This document shows, one piece after another, positions 1 to 8,701 of a stretch of 46,333 bases of DNA (positions within the stretch are counted from its first letter, which is position 1; each line of letters opens with the position of its first letter). The notes beneath the pieces are model-generated. The model did not search any database, was not told the DNA's origin, and worked only from the letters and a program-made list of their open reading frames with translations. Position numbers and translations under genes: made by a program. Source of the stretch: Phycisphaeraceae bacterium (GTDB lineage Bacteria; Planctomycetota; Phycisphaerae; Phycisphaerales; UBA1924); assembly GCA_026126345.1 (NCBI GenBank), contig JAHCJH010000009.1, positions 1-46,333 of the forward strand. The letters are read 5' to 3'.

Positions 1-45
1 CGCTGCTTTCCTGCTTTCCCGCTTTCCTGCTTTGCTGCTTCCCAC
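1..45. repeat. Short imperfect pyrimidine-rich repeat
   Basis: The first 45 bases are built from imperfect copies of a C/T-rich unit of the form CTGCTTTCC or CGCTTTCC, with one strand almost devoid of purines except single G residues. It lies upstream of the esterase gene. It could be a low-complexity tract or the edge of a larger tandem repeat cut by the window boundary. No function can be read from it. Confidence 0.35.
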
Positions 46-160
46 GTTCGTGCGTTCCGCGCCCGCCGCCCCGTCTTCCTCCCCGTCCGCCGGGAGCCGC
101 CAACCTATGGCTTCTGACCGCGCGCTCCTGCTCCTTTCCGCCCCGGCATACGCTCCCCCC

Positions 161-1474
161 ATGCGTGCGTTCCTTTCCGCGTTGCTTCTGTCCGCCTGCG
201 TGCTGAGCACGGTCTTCGGAGCCCGGATCTCCTGCGCGGCCGCCGGCGTGCCGGCGCCCTCGGAGCCCCGGATGGTGCAGCCCGAATCGCTCGAGCAGGG
301 GTTCATCATCGTCGTCACCGATGCGCCGGGCGTCGCCAGCAGCGAGTACCCCATCATCCTCGCCAGCAACCACAACGGCTGGAACCCCGCCGACCAGAAA
401 ATGAAGCTCACCCGCCGCTCCGACGGCAAGTGGCAGATCGACCTGCCCAAGCCCGCCCTCGATTCCCGAATGGCCTTCAAGTTCGCCCGCGGTTCCTGGG
501 AGCGCGTCGAGGTCTCCGCCGACTTCAAGGACATCGACAACCGCCAGCTTCCTCTGGTCGATGCCGCGGCCCTCAAGCCCGGCGAAAAGCCCATCATCGA
601 GCTCTCCGTGCCCGCCTGGCGCGACCAGCGCCCGTGGGAAACCGTCCAGTTCGGCGTCAACCCGTACCGCAAGATCACCGTTGCCGCCGGAACGATCCGC
701 CGATTGGAGACCACCGGCGGCGGAGCGGTCACGGCGCGCGACGTGCTCGTCTGGCTCCCCCCCGGCTACGACGATCCCGCCAACGCCGCGCGAACCTACC
801 CCGTGCTCTACCTCCACGACGGCCAGAACGTCTTCGAGAAGCTCCCGGGCGTCCCCGGCGAGTGGCGCGCCGACGAAACCGCCGCCCAGCTCATCGAGCA
901 GGGCCGCATCGAGCCGCTCATCATCGTCGCGATCCCCCACGCCGGCGCCGCCCGCGCCAGCGAGTACCTGCCCGTCGCCGCCGTCGACGGCGTCACCCCT
1001 CGGGCCGACGCCTACGCCGACTACGTGGTCAACGAGGTCATGCCCCGCGTCGCCCGATCCCTGCGCACGCGGACCGGGCCCGAGAACACCGCCATCGGCG
1101 GCGCGTCGTTCGGCGCCGTCGTCAGCCTCCACACCGCGCTGCGGCACCCCGGCGTCTTCGGCAAGCTCCTGCTGGAGTCGATGCCCGTGCTGGCCAGGGA
1201 CCGGCTGGTCCTCCGCCATTTCCAGGCCCCCGGCCCCGCCTTTCCCCCGCGCATCGTCATCGGCATGGGCGGACGCGAAGCCGGGCCCGACGCCGACGCT
1301 CGCATCAACGCCGCCTACGCCGACAGCGCTTCGGATCTGCGCGCCCTGTGCATCGCCCGGGGCGTCCGCGAGGACAACGTTCTGCTGGTCGTCGACCCCG
1401 CGGCCGTGCACAACGAGGACGCATGGGCCAAGCGCCTGCCGGGCGCGCTGCAGTTCCTGTTCGGCCGCCGCTGA
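161..1474 (+). CDS. Secreted esterase (EstD/IroE-like alpha/beta hydrolase) with N-terminal beta-sandwich domain
   Basis: Predicted 437-residue exported hydrolase. The ATG at 161 is preferred over the upstream in-frame start at 32 because it opens directly onto a signal peptide (Met-Arg-Ala, then a Leu/Ser-rich core, ending near Ala-Arg/Cys-Ala-Ala, about residues 1-28). Residues about 45-130 resemble a carbohydrate-binding/E-set beta-sandwich (SNHNGWNP, then a KWQIDLP strand), as seen N-terminal to many esterase-D/enterochelin-esterase-type proteins (PF00756). The catalytic domain has the LYLHDGQN oxyanion-region motif, the nucleophile elbow GGASFGA with Ser316, and a C-terminal VHNEDAW motif with the likely catalytic His417. 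By family it would cleave ester bonds of a carbohydrate or siderophore-like substrate outside the cytoplasm; the actual substrate cannot be read. It ends 8 bp from the convergent ABC ATPase gene. Confidence 0.85.
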   Translation: MRAFLSALLLSACVLSTVFGARISCAAAGVPAPSEPRMVQPESLEQGFIIVVTDAPGVASSEYPIILASNHNGWNPADQKMKLTRRSDGKWQIDLPKPALDSRMAFKFARGSWERVEVSADFKDIDNRQLPLVDAAALKPGEKPIIELSVPAWRDQRPWETVQFGVNPYRKITVAAGTIRRLETTGGGAVTARDVLVWLPPGYDDPANAARTYPVLYLHDGQNVFEKLPGVPGEWRADETAAQLIEQGRIEPLIIVAIPHAGAARASEYLPVAAVDGVTPRADAYADYVVNEVMPRVARSLRTRTGPENTAIGGASFGAVVSLHTALRHPGVFGKLLLESMPVLARDRLVLRHFQAPGPAFPPRIVIGMGGREAGPDADARINAAYADSASDLRALCIARGVREDNVLLVVDPAAVHNEDAWAKRLPGALQFLFGRR

Positions 1475-1482
1475 GCCGAACC

Positions 1483-3047
1483 TCAGGCCCCCGCTCCCGC
1501 CGCCGCCGGAACGCCCCCCGTCGCCAGCCGCAGGATGTTCGCCTGCGTCATCGCCTCGCCCGTCAGCTCGCCGGCGATCGCCCCGTCGCGCATCACCACC
1601 AACCGGTCCGACAGCGCCAGCAGCTCCGCCATCTCGCTGGAGACCAGCAGCACCGCCGCCCCGGCCTGCGCCGCCGCCCGCACGGCCCGGTAGATCTCCG
1701 CCTTGGTCCCCACGTCGATCCCGCGCGTCGGCTCGTCCAGCAGCAGCACCCGCGTCTCCCGGCCCATCCACCGCGCGATCAGGAGCTTCTGCTGGTTGCC
1801 GCCCGACAGCTCCCCGGGCAGGCTCGACGCCGACGCCGTCTTGACCCGGAACGCCTCCAGCCGCTCGGCCACGTACCGCCGCTCGGCGCCGATCGCCCGC
1901 AGGCCCGCCACGGCCAGGCGCGGCATCGCCGGCGTCGCGATGTTCTCGTCCACGCCCAGCAGGAAGAACAGGCCCTGCAGCTTGCGGTCCTCCGGCACGT
2001 AGCCCACGCCCGCGTCGATCATCGCCCGCGGGCTGCCCATGGGCACCGGCCGCCCGCCCACCGCGACCAACCCGGTCGCCCGCCGGTCGAGGCCGAACAG
2101 CGCGTCGAGCAGCTCGCTGCGGCCCGAGCCCACCAGCCCGCCGACACCCAGCACCTCCCCGGCCCGGACCGACAGCGACACGCCACGCAGCACGCCCGGC
2201 GAGTCGACGCCCCGGGCCTCGAGCAGCACGGTCGACGCCGCCGGGGCCGGGCCGGCGCGGTGGCTCGTGCGCTCCAGGCGCCGGCCGATCATCTGCTCCA
2301 CCAGCGCGGGCTCGTCGATGGAGCGCACGTCGCTGGTGGCGATGTACCGCCCGTCGCGCAGCACCGTGACGCGGTCGCACACCTCGAAGATCTCCCCCAT
2401 GCGGTGCGACACGTACAGCACCGTGATGCCGCCGGCGGCCAGCCGCCGAACGATCGCCAGCAGCCGCTGCACCTCGGCGACGGCCAGCGAGCTCGTCGGC
2501 TCGTCGAAAACGATCACCCGCGCGCCGTGCCCCTGCCCGCCCCCGCCGGAGCGGTCGTCCAGCGCGCTGGCGATCTGCACGATCTGCCGCGGGGTTTCGA
2601 CAGGCTGCCCAGCGGCGCGCGCACGTCGATCGACGGCTCCAGGTCCGCCAGCAGCCGCTCGGCCCGCGCGCACATCGACCGCTTCTCGACCAGCCCGAAC
2701 CGCGACGGCAGGTCGTGCAGGCAGAGGTTCTCCGCCACCGTCAGGTTCGGGCACTGGGCCAGCTCCTGGTGCACGATGCGCACGCCCGCGTCGAACGCGT
2801 CGTCGATCGACCCCGGTTCCAGCGTCCGGCCCGCGATCGTCACCGTGCCGGCGTCGGGCCGGTGCAGGCCCGCGATGGTCTTGCCCAGCGTGCTCTTGCC
2901 CGCGCCGTTCTCGCCCATCAGCGCGTGCACTTCCCCGGCGCGGAACGAGGCCGACACATTGTCCAGCGCCAGCGTCGGCCCGAACCGCTTGGTGATGCCG
3001 CGCACCACCAGCAGGTCTTCGGCCATAGCGGGGGCGCCGTGGGTCAT
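1483..3047 (-). pseudogene. Sugar ABC transporter ATPase (RbsA/MglA type), frameshifted
   Basis: Duplicated ABC ATPase of the ribose/galactose/xylose importer class, normally about 500 residues. The N-terminal half (start ATG 3047, or more likely 3026 reading MAEDLLVVRGITKRFGP) has Walker A GENGAGKST and the Q-loop region VHQELAQ. It is in frame only to about position 2600, where it reads LGSLS. The rest (RQIVQIASAL, Walker B VIVFDEPTSSLA, the degenerate second P-loop GLVGSGRSE, second signature LSGGNQQK, second Walker B LLLDEPTRGID, stop at 1483) is in another frame. The join lies between about 2583 and 2606, in a stretch with AAA and CCCC runs, and one base appears to be missing. This is either a genuine inactivating lesion or a sequencing indel. 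No permease or binding-protein partner is in the window. Both halves are otherwise well conserved, which favours a recent lesion or an error. Confidence 0.8.
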
Positions 3048-3056
3048 GGGACGGCA

Positions 3057-3084
3057 AGCCTATCGACCCCGCCGGCGGCCGCAA
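3057..3084 (-). promoter_or_regulatory. Candidate promoter ahead of the sugar ABC ATPase
   Basis: On the minus strand TTGCGG (3084-3079), a 16-base spacer and TAGGCT (3062-3057) resemble -35 and -10 boxes. They lie 9 bases before the ATG at 3047, so a transcript from the usual distance would start at or next to that ATG. The same TAGNCT-like hexamer is found before several other genes here. This rests on sequence resemblance only. Confidence 0.3.
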
Positions 3085-3090
3085 GCCCCG

Positions 3091-3816
3091 TCACGCGGCC
3101 CCCGCCCCGGCGAGCACCGCCGCGGCTCCGACGACCGCGGCCGTCTCGACCCGCAGCACGAACGGCCCGAGCCGCAGCGGCACGCCCCCGGCGGCCAGCA
3201 GCTCCGCGCGCTCCTGCTCGGTCAGCCCCCCCTCGGGCCCGACGACCAGGTGTACCGGTTGCGACGACGGTCCGGCGGGCGGCGGCGGCCGGCCCCCGCC
3301 GTCGGCCACCAGCAGCACGCCGCCGGCCGCCCGCGCGATCACGCCCGGCACATCCAACGGCCCGAGAAGCTCCATGGCGTGGGGTCGCCCGCACTGCTTC
3401 ATGGCCTCGCGTGCGATCCGCTCCAATCGATCGGTGCGTAGCGGGTCGCCCGACCCTGCGCGGTCGCACACCAGCGGACCCCACGCCGCGGCGCCAACCT
3501 GGCACAGCTGGTCCACCATCCACTCCACCCGGTCGCGTTTGGGCGGCGGGGCCCAGACGTGCACGGCCGGGCGCACCGGCGCGCGCTCGGTCCGGGACTC
3601 GACCAGGACCGAGACCGATGGCTCGGCGCGTTTGCTCCCGGGGTCGACCGACGTGACGTGCCCGCCGGCCACGAGGCCCCGCCCGTCGAGCAGCTCGACC
3701 CGCTCACCCACCCGGAGGCGCTTGACCAGCGCCGCGTGGCGGCCTTCTTCGCCGCCGATGGTCGCGGCGAGCCCGGCGGCGGGGACCTGGGCGACGACGA
3801 TCCGGTGCACGCTCAT
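3091..3816 (-). CDS. rsmE: 16S rRNA m3U1498 methyltransferase RsmE
   Basis: 241-residue SPOUT-class methyltransferase, the usual length for RsmE, which N3-methylates U1498 of 16S rRNA in the assembled 30S subunit using S-adenosylmethionine. The start at 3816 gives the expected N-terminus MSVHRIVV, followed by the PUA-like segment (HAALVKRLRVGERVELLDG). The C-terminal knot carries the family signatures VVGPEGGLTEQE and LRLGPFVLRVETA, the latter corresponding to the LGxRILRTETA motif that forms the SAM site. The gene lies 43 bp upstream of the frameshifted ABC ATPase on the same strand. A TAGCCT hexamer at 3856-3851 lies 34 bases before the start codon. Confidence 0.93.
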   Translation of the reverse strand: MSVHRIVVAQVPAAGLAATIGGEEGRHAALVKRLRVGERVELLDGRGLVAGGHVTSVDPGSKRAEPSVSVLVESRTERAPVRPAVHVWAPPPKRDRVEWMVDQLCQVGAAAWGPLVCDRAGSGDPLRTDRLERIAREAMKQCGRPHAMELLGPLDVPGVIARAAGGVLLVADGGGRPPPPAGPSSQPVHLVVGPEGGLTEQERAELLAAGGVPLRLGPFVLRVETAAVVGAAAVLAGAGAA

Positions 3817-3960
3817 GGGACTCCCGCCGGGCGCTGGTTGCCGGTCCCCTAGGCTACCAGCAGGTCGCCGACGGTTCTCGGACGATCCCGCCGCCGCTCC
3901 CGGGCCCGCACCCGGGTCAGGGGTTGAGTTTCGCGGCCTGACCGTCGATGATCCCCGGAG

Positions 3961-4857
3961 ATGTCCCGGGGCGCGCCGCGCCCCGGCCGGAGCAGCATGG
4001 CGCCCAGCAACCCGACAACCAGCGAAGAGACGATCTCGCGCGACACCGGCGCCAAGGCCGTGAGCCAGCCGACCGAGCAGGCGGCGGCGCTGGACCGCGC
4101 CGTTGATGCCGCCATCGCCGCGTCCGGCGCGGGCAAGCCCGATGCCAGGCTCGACGCCGAGGTGGAAGCCGCGCTGGTCCAGGCCAAGCAGAGCGTTGCT
4201 GATTCCGGCAGCTCGCCCCGGGCGACCATCGCGCCAGGATCCGAGTCGGCCGGCGTGCCCGCCCCGCCGCCGGCCAACGAGATCAAGCAACTTGACGCGA
4301 CGCTGGCGGCCAACGCCGCGTCCGCCGCGGCCGCGGCCGATGAGTTCGAGGATGTGACGCCGAAGCTCGCGGCCAAACCGCCGGCAACGACACCGACGGC
4401 CGCCGCGCCGGCTCCGGCTCAAGCCCCCAAGACTTCCAAGCCCGCCGAGGCGCAACCGGCGCCCGCGAAGACTCCTGCGCCGACCGCCGCGCCGGCCGCG
4501 GCCACTTCCGCCGATGCCGCTCCGTCGAGTTTGCGAGCCGGCTCGGCGCTGGCGCCGCTGATGCGGCGGTTCGAGCCGATGGCGGCCCGGTTGGCCGCGC
4601 TGTCGCCGGGCATGCGGCAGACGATCGGGTGGGCGGCGATCATGACGGCGTTCAACGCGCTGTGGGTCTGGGGGTTCGTGCTGCTCAAGTCGCCGCAGGC
4701 GCGGAACCACGAGGGCGAGGGCAAGGCGGCGCTCATGGGCCTGCCGCCGCCGCACCCGGTCGAGCCGGAGCCGGCGTCGAAACCCGCGAAGGATGCGCCT
4801 GCGGACTCGGCCCACGGCGACGCGCCGGCGCCGACACCCGGGCACGGCGGGCACTGA
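3961..4857 (+). CDS. Ala/Pro-rich protein with one C-terminal membrane helix
   Basis: 298 residues, not recognised as a known family. The first two thirds are low-complexity, Ala/Pro/Lys/Glu-rich and probably disordered. A single hydrophobic helix follows at about residues 222-241 (IGWAAIMTAFNALWVWGFVLL), then a short Pro-rich, His-ending tail. A second ATG at 3997 (MAPSNPTT) would remove the Arg/Pro-rich first 12 residues and may be the true start. With the membrane helix near the C-terminus and no signal peptide it looks like a tail-anchored or single-pass protein with a large cytoplasmic region. It converges on the secreted peptidase gene 22 bp downstream. The composition follows the GC-rich codon use of the neighbours and bears no sign of transfer. 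Confidence 0.65.
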   Translation: MSRGAPRPGRSSMAPSNPTTSEETISRDTGAKAVSQPTEQAAALDRAVDAAIAASGAGKPDARLDAEVEAALVQAKQSVADSGSSPRATIAPGSESAGVPAPPPANEIKQLDATLAANAASAAAAADEFEDVTPKLAAKPPATTPTAAAPAPAQAPKTSKPAEAQPAPAKTPAPTAAPAAATSADAAPSSLRAGSALAPLMRRFEPMAARLAALSPGMRQTIGWAAIMTAFNALWVWGFVLLKSPQARNHEGEGKAALMGLPPPHPVEPEPASKPAKDAPADSAHGDAPAPTPGHGGH

Positions 4858-4879
4858 ACCGGGAACATCGGACCAGCGG

Positions 4880-6370
4880 TCAACGGGCGCGCGGAACTTC
4901 GCGCGGCTGCTCGGGGGTCATCTTGGGCTTGCCGGGCGGCGGCGGATCTTCACCCAACGGAACCTTGGGCGCCTGCGGCGGGGCGCCGGGCATGGGGGGC
5001 TCGGCGGGTTCGGCGGGCTGTTTGGCCTTGGCCTGGTCTTCCGCCTTGATGCGTTGATCGATGTCGGCGCGCCAGGCGGCGTCGAGGTCGGCGAAGGACA
5101 AGCCCAGGGCGTCGCGCGTGGCCTGGTCGATGGTCTTGCCGGCGGCCATGGCCCGGAGCCAGGCGTTGCGCTTGGTTCGCCCGAACCGATCGGATACGTA
5201 GAGCATCATGTGCTCGCCCTGGGTGTAGACGTTGCCCATGAGCGCGCCCTTGGTGTTGCGGAAGTCGGTGATGTCCTCCCAGTTGGCCAGCCGGCCGCGC
5301 CGAGCCCAGCCGTGCACGATGGTGTTGACCCGTTCGACGGGGTTGGTTCGGAACTTCGCGGCGGCGAGGTCGGCGACGCCCTCGAGCACCCACCACGGCG
5401 CGTCGGTGGCCTTCTCGCCGAACTCGAACGTGGCGACGTGGCCGTACTCGTGGGCCATGACGGTCTTGAGGCCGGCGCCCCCCTGGCGGCCGGCGCGCCC
5501 GAGAAGCTTGATGGACTCGTGGGGTTCGTTCCAACCGCCGAGCGAGTCGCTGTACGACAGGTAGATCGACGCCTGCAGGTGCGCCATCGAGCCGTAGAGC
5601 TTGACCTCCTGCACGCGTTCGATGCGCTGCTCGAAGCCCTCGTCCACGTGCGCGCGAACCTCGGGCATCGCGGCGATGACGGCCTTGGCCATGCCCTCGA
5701 GGCCGGGGTCGTACTTCACGCGCACACCCGCGAAGTCCTGGGGCGCGCCCTCGGCGCCGGGCGTCAGCTCCATCACCTGCCACTGTTCTCCCTTGAAGAG
5801 CCAGCGGCCATCGGCGGCGCGCTCGAAGATGACGGGGTACTCGACCGAGCGCGTGCGTCCGCCCTTGCCCTGGGGACCGGCGTCGTTGTCGTTCTGGGGC
5901 ATCATCCACGTCATGGTCAGCGTGAAGCGGGCGCGCGTCGGGCCGAACTCGGCCGGGCGGTCCTTCCAGAGTTGCTCGGGCGCCGGCGTTGCCGGTTGTT
6001 TGGCGTCGGCCTCGGGCGCCGGCGCGGGGTCCGGCCGCGGCGCGGGCGACGGGTCCGGACGGATCGCCAAGATGAACTGCGCGGGCTTGAACTTCTCCAA
6101 GTCGGCCGCCCAGTTCTCCTGCTCCTTGCGGAAGATCGGGTCGTCGGTTGCCACGTGCCTGAGGTAGCCCGGGATGTCGCCGGCCAGCACCGCCGCCTGC
6201 ATCTCGGCCAGCACGGCCTCGATCGCCGCCCGGGTGGTATCGGCGTTGGGGGCGACGCTCGGCCCGGCGCGAGTTTCGGAGAAGGCCGCGGCGGGGAAAG
6301 AAAGCGCCAGACCGAGCGATGCCGCTGCAACGAGCCGGTGGAACACGTTCCGCTCCTTGAGGGCCGGCAT
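4880..6370 (-). CDS. Secreted gluzincin metallopeptidase (peptidase MA-like)
   Basis: 496-residue predicted exported zinc peptidase. The ATG at 6370 is chosen over an in-frame start at 6544 because it begins a signal peptide (MPALKERN, then LVAAASLGLALSFPAAAF, cleavage near residue 28). The zinc-site motif HEYGH lies at His307-Glu308-His311, and the downstream VLEGVAD supplies a Glu (residue 330) as expected for the third ligand of gluzincins such as the peptidase-MA-like family (PF13485). The N-terminal part, about residues 30-250, is alpha/beta and Pro-rich with no clear assignment. The C-terminus is a Lys/Ala/Pro-rich tail. The substrate is unknown; it probably acts in the periplasm or outside the cell. 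It lies 46 bp downstream of the GT4 gene on the same strand, so co-transcription is possible. Confidence 0.75.
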   Translation of the reverse strand: MPALKERNVFHRLVAAASLGLALSFPAAAFSETRAGPSVAPNADTTRAAIEAVLAEMQAAVLAGDIPGYLRHVATDDPIFRKEQENWAADLEKFKPAQFILAIRPDPSPAPRPDPAPAPEADAKQPATPAPEQLWKDRPAEFGPTRARFTLTMTWMMPQNDNDAGPQGKGGRTRSVEYPVIFERAADGRWLFKGEQWQVMELTPGAEGAPQDFAGVRVKYDPGLEGMAKAVIAAMPEVRAHVDEGFEQRIERVQEVKLYGSMAHLQASIYLSYSDSLGGWNEPHESIKLLGRAGRQGGAGLKTVMAHEYGHVATFEFGEKATDAPWWVLEGVADLAAAKFRTNPVERVNTIVHGWARRGRLANWEDITDFRNTKGALMGNVYTQGEHMMLYVSDRFGRTKRNAWLRAMAAGKTIDQATRDALGLSFADLDAAWRADIDQRIKAEDQAKAKQPAEPAEPPMPGAPPQAPKVPLGEDPPPPGKPKMTPEQPREVPRAR

Positions 6371-6416
6371 CGGACGCCGGCCTCGAGCCAATCGTAACGG
6401 GGCGCCTCGATCCGGG

Positions 6417-7688
6417 TCAGGCGTCGGCCGGGGCCTTGCCAGCGAGCACGGCGTCGTAGACGCGTTGAAGATCAGCGACCATGCGCTCGCTGCTGAATCG
6501 ATCGCGGCAGAGCGCCCGACCCTCCAGGGCTTGGAGTCGGGCACGGGCCGGGTCCTCGGCGGTCCAGCGCACGGCGGCGGTCAGGGCGGCACGGTCGCCG
6601 ACGGGGTAGAGCCGCCCGGTGCGCCCGTCGATGCAGGCCTCGGGCGTGCCGTCGGCGTCGGACGCGACCACCGGCACGCCGCACAGCAGCGCCTGGGGCA
6701 CGGTTCGTGGCAGGCCTTCGCGGTAGCTGGGGTGCACCAGGAGGTCCATCGCGCGCATGAGGCCGGGGATGCGTTGCGGCGGGACCAGCCCGGTGATGAC
6801 GACCTGTGCCGTTCGCGGGTCGGCGCCGGGCGACGAGGGCCGGTCGAGCTCGGCGATCGGCAGGTTCATGGCCGCGGCGGCGGCGATGAGGCGGGCTCGG
6901 CGCCAGCCGTCGCCGACCCAGAGCATCGCCCAGGCCGGGTTGCGCCGCAGTTCGGGGCCGAGGGCGGCCAGCAGGTCGTCGTGTCCCTTGAGATCGGCCA
7001 GGCGAGCGACGGTGCCGATGATGAACCGGTCGGCGGGGATGCCCAGGCGGGCGCGGACCTCCGGGCCTGACTCGCCCGGGAGCGCCTCGAGGAACGGCGC
7101 GGTTTCCATGCCCGAGTAGACGGTGGTGTACTGCTCTGGACGGCCGATGCCGGCGTCGAGGTACTGGCGGGTCATGGCGTCGGCCACGCTGACGATCGCG
7201 TGGCAACGCTTCGCGGCGAATCGCTCGGCGGCGATGTACCCGCGCCGAACCAGCGCGTTCTGAAAATCGTGAAACGGCGGGCCATGGATTGTGTGCACCA
7301 CGGCGACGGGGCCTCCGCGGGCGCGACGCAGCCCCCAGGCGGCCCAGCGGCCGATGATCCCCGCTTTGCTGCTGTGGGTGTGGACCACGTCGGGCTTCAG
7401 GTCGGCCAGCAGCCGGCGCAGGTCGCGGGCGGCGCGGGCGTCGTGCCAGGGGTGCACGGCGCGGATGAGGTGCGGGGACTCGTGCGTGGTGATGGCCCGT
7501 CCGTCGGCCGTGCGGAAGGCCCGCACGCGATCGAGCAGGCTGCCTTCGGGGCCGTAGATCGGCCCGAACACCAGGTGCACATCGTGGCCCGCCTCGGCCT
7601 GCCCCTCGCACGAGAGGACGGTGTTCTCCTGCGACCCGCCCAGGATCAGGCGAGTGGAGACGTGCGCGATGCGGAGCGGTGACGGCAT
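6417..7688 (-). CDS. GT4-family glycosyltransferase
   Basis: 423-residue retaining glycosyltransferase of the GT-B fold. The N-terminal Rossmann domain opens with RIAHVSTRLILGGSQENT, the typical glycine-rich acceptor-side loop of GT4 enzymes. The middle has VVHTHSSKAGIIGRWAA. The C-terminal nucleotide-sugar domain has IIGTVARLADLKGHDDLL and the E-x7-E region HPSYREGLPRTVPQALLCG, with GVPVVASDADGTPE following. By family it transfers a sugar from a nucleotide donor in surface polysaccharide or glycolipid synthesis, in the cytoplasm at the inner membrane. The donor and acceptor cannot be read. It is 45 bp downstream of truA on the same strand and may belong to a gltX-truA-GT4-peptidase transcript. 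Confidence 0.88.
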   Translation of the reverse strand: MPSPLRIAHVSTRLILGGSQENTVLSCEGQAEAGHDVHLVFGPIYGPEGSLLDRVRAFRTADGRAITTHESPHLIRAVHPWHDARAARDLRRLLADLKPDVVHTHSSKAGIIGRWAAWGLRRARGGPVAVVHTIHGPPFHDFQNALVRRGYIAAERFAAKRCHAIVSVADAMTRQYLDAGIGRPEQYTTVYSGMETAPFLEALPGESGPEVRARLGIPADRFIIGTVARLADLKGHDDLLAALGPELRRNPAWAMLWVGDGWRRARLIAAAAAMNLPIAELDRPSSPGADPRTAQVVITGLVPPQRIPGLMRAMDLLVHPSYREGLPRTVPQALLCGVPVVASDADGTPEACIDGRTGRLYPVGDRAALTAAVRWTAEDPARARLQALEGRALCRDRFSSERMVADLQRVYDAVLAGKAPADA

Positions 7689-7733
7689 GGTTGGGCCAAC
7701 GGTCGTGCGTGCAGGGGGATCGGCGGGCGGGCG

Positions 7734-8645
7734 TCAGTCGTAGTTGATCCACTCCAGGCAGAGGCCCCGGGCCGGGGCGGTGGGACCGGCCTGGGCGCGG
7801 TCGCGACTTTCCAGGGCACGGCGGAGGTCGTCGGCCGACCGCTGGCCGAGCCCGACCTGCATGAGCGAGCCGGCGATGATGCGGACCATGTTCCACAGGA
7901 ATCCGTTGCCGCTGACGCGGATCGTGACCAGGCGGGCGGGCTGGCCGCCGGGGGCATCGTCGGCCGGCGGGGCGGACGACTCGACGCGGCATTCGAAGAC
8001 GGTGCGGACCGTCGAGAGGCGGCCGTGCCCGGCGGCGGCGAAGGCGGCGAAATCGTGCTCGCCGACGAGCACGGCGGCGGCGGCGTTCATGGCGTCGGCG
8101 TCGAGACCGCGCGGGTGCCAGAGGTGGTGCACGCGCCGCCGGGACCACAGCGGGCGTGCCGGCGACACCCAGAAGGTGTAGGCGTATCCCTTGGCGCGGG
8201 CGCCGCCGACGGGGTCGAAGTCGTCGGGGGCCAGCGCGGCGGCGCGGACGAGCACATCGTCGGGCAGGCGGCTGTTGAGCGCGGCGGCCAGGCGGTCGGC
8301 GCCGCGCTCGACCGGCCAGCCGGAGCCGGGCGGCTCGGGCAGGATCGCCGGGTCGATGCCGGGCCCGCAGGTGAAGGCGGCGACCTGGCCCAGCGCGTGC
8401 ACGCCCGAATCGGTGCGGCTGGCGCCGATGAGTTCGACGTCCTGGCGAACGACGTCGCGGACGGCCCGCTCGACGACGCCCTGAACCGTGCGGAGGGCGA
8501 CGCGGTCCGGCCGGGCGGAATCGATGCGCGGCGTGTCGTCGCCGTAGGCGCGGGCGTGGGCCCCGGCTTCGATGGGCGGCTCCTGCTTCTGCCAGCCGCA
8601 GAAGTCGGTGCCGTCGTAGGCGAGCGTGAGGCGGTAGCGGGGCAC
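7734..8645 (-). CDS. truA: tRNA pseudouridine(38-40) synthase TruA
   Basis: About 303 residues. TruA converts uridines 38-40 in the anticodon stem of many tRNAs to pseudouridine. The catalytic motif GASRTDSGVHALGQVAAF, containing the nucleophilic Asp in R-T-D, is intact, and the N-terminus RYRLTLAYDGTDFCGWQ is typical. The GTG at 8645 is the preferred start because the family begins at this point. A longer form from TTG at 8699, 2 bp after the gltX stop, would add 18 Pro/Arg-rich residues without homology. Neither start has a clear Shine-Dalgarno sequence. Compared with bacterial relatives of about 250-270 residues it has extra loops, notably around ALNSRLPDDV and a Pro/Ala-rich insert near SSAPPADDAPGGQ. 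It is probably translated from the gltX message. Confidence 0.9.
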   Translation of the reverse strand: MPRYRLTLAYDGTDFCGWQKQEPPIEAGAHARAYGDDTPRIDSARPDRVALRTVQGVVERAVRDVVRQDVELIGASRTDSGVHALGQVAAFTCGPGIDPAILPEPPGSGWPVERGADRLAAALNSRLPDDVLVRAAALAPDDFDPVGGARAKGYAYTFWVSPARPLWSRRRVHHLWHPRGLDADAMNAAAAVLVGEHDFAAFAAAGHGRLSTVRTVFECRVESSAPPADDAPGGQPARLVTIRVSGNGFLWNMVRIIAGSLMQVGLGQRSADDLRRALESRDRAQAGPTAPARGLCLEWINYD

Positions 8646-8701
8646 GGGCGATTGTTGGGCGGGCGCGGGGAACGGGCGGGGTCGGACGATGACGACCAAG
8701 G

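Noticed and set aside
430..3441. A 1003-residue open frame on the plus strand spanning the esterase end and the ABC ATPase
   Set aside because: It is extremely Arg/Pro-rich and has no domain; it is an antisense/alternate-frame shadow typical of 70% GC DNA. The overlapping genes have clear motifs.
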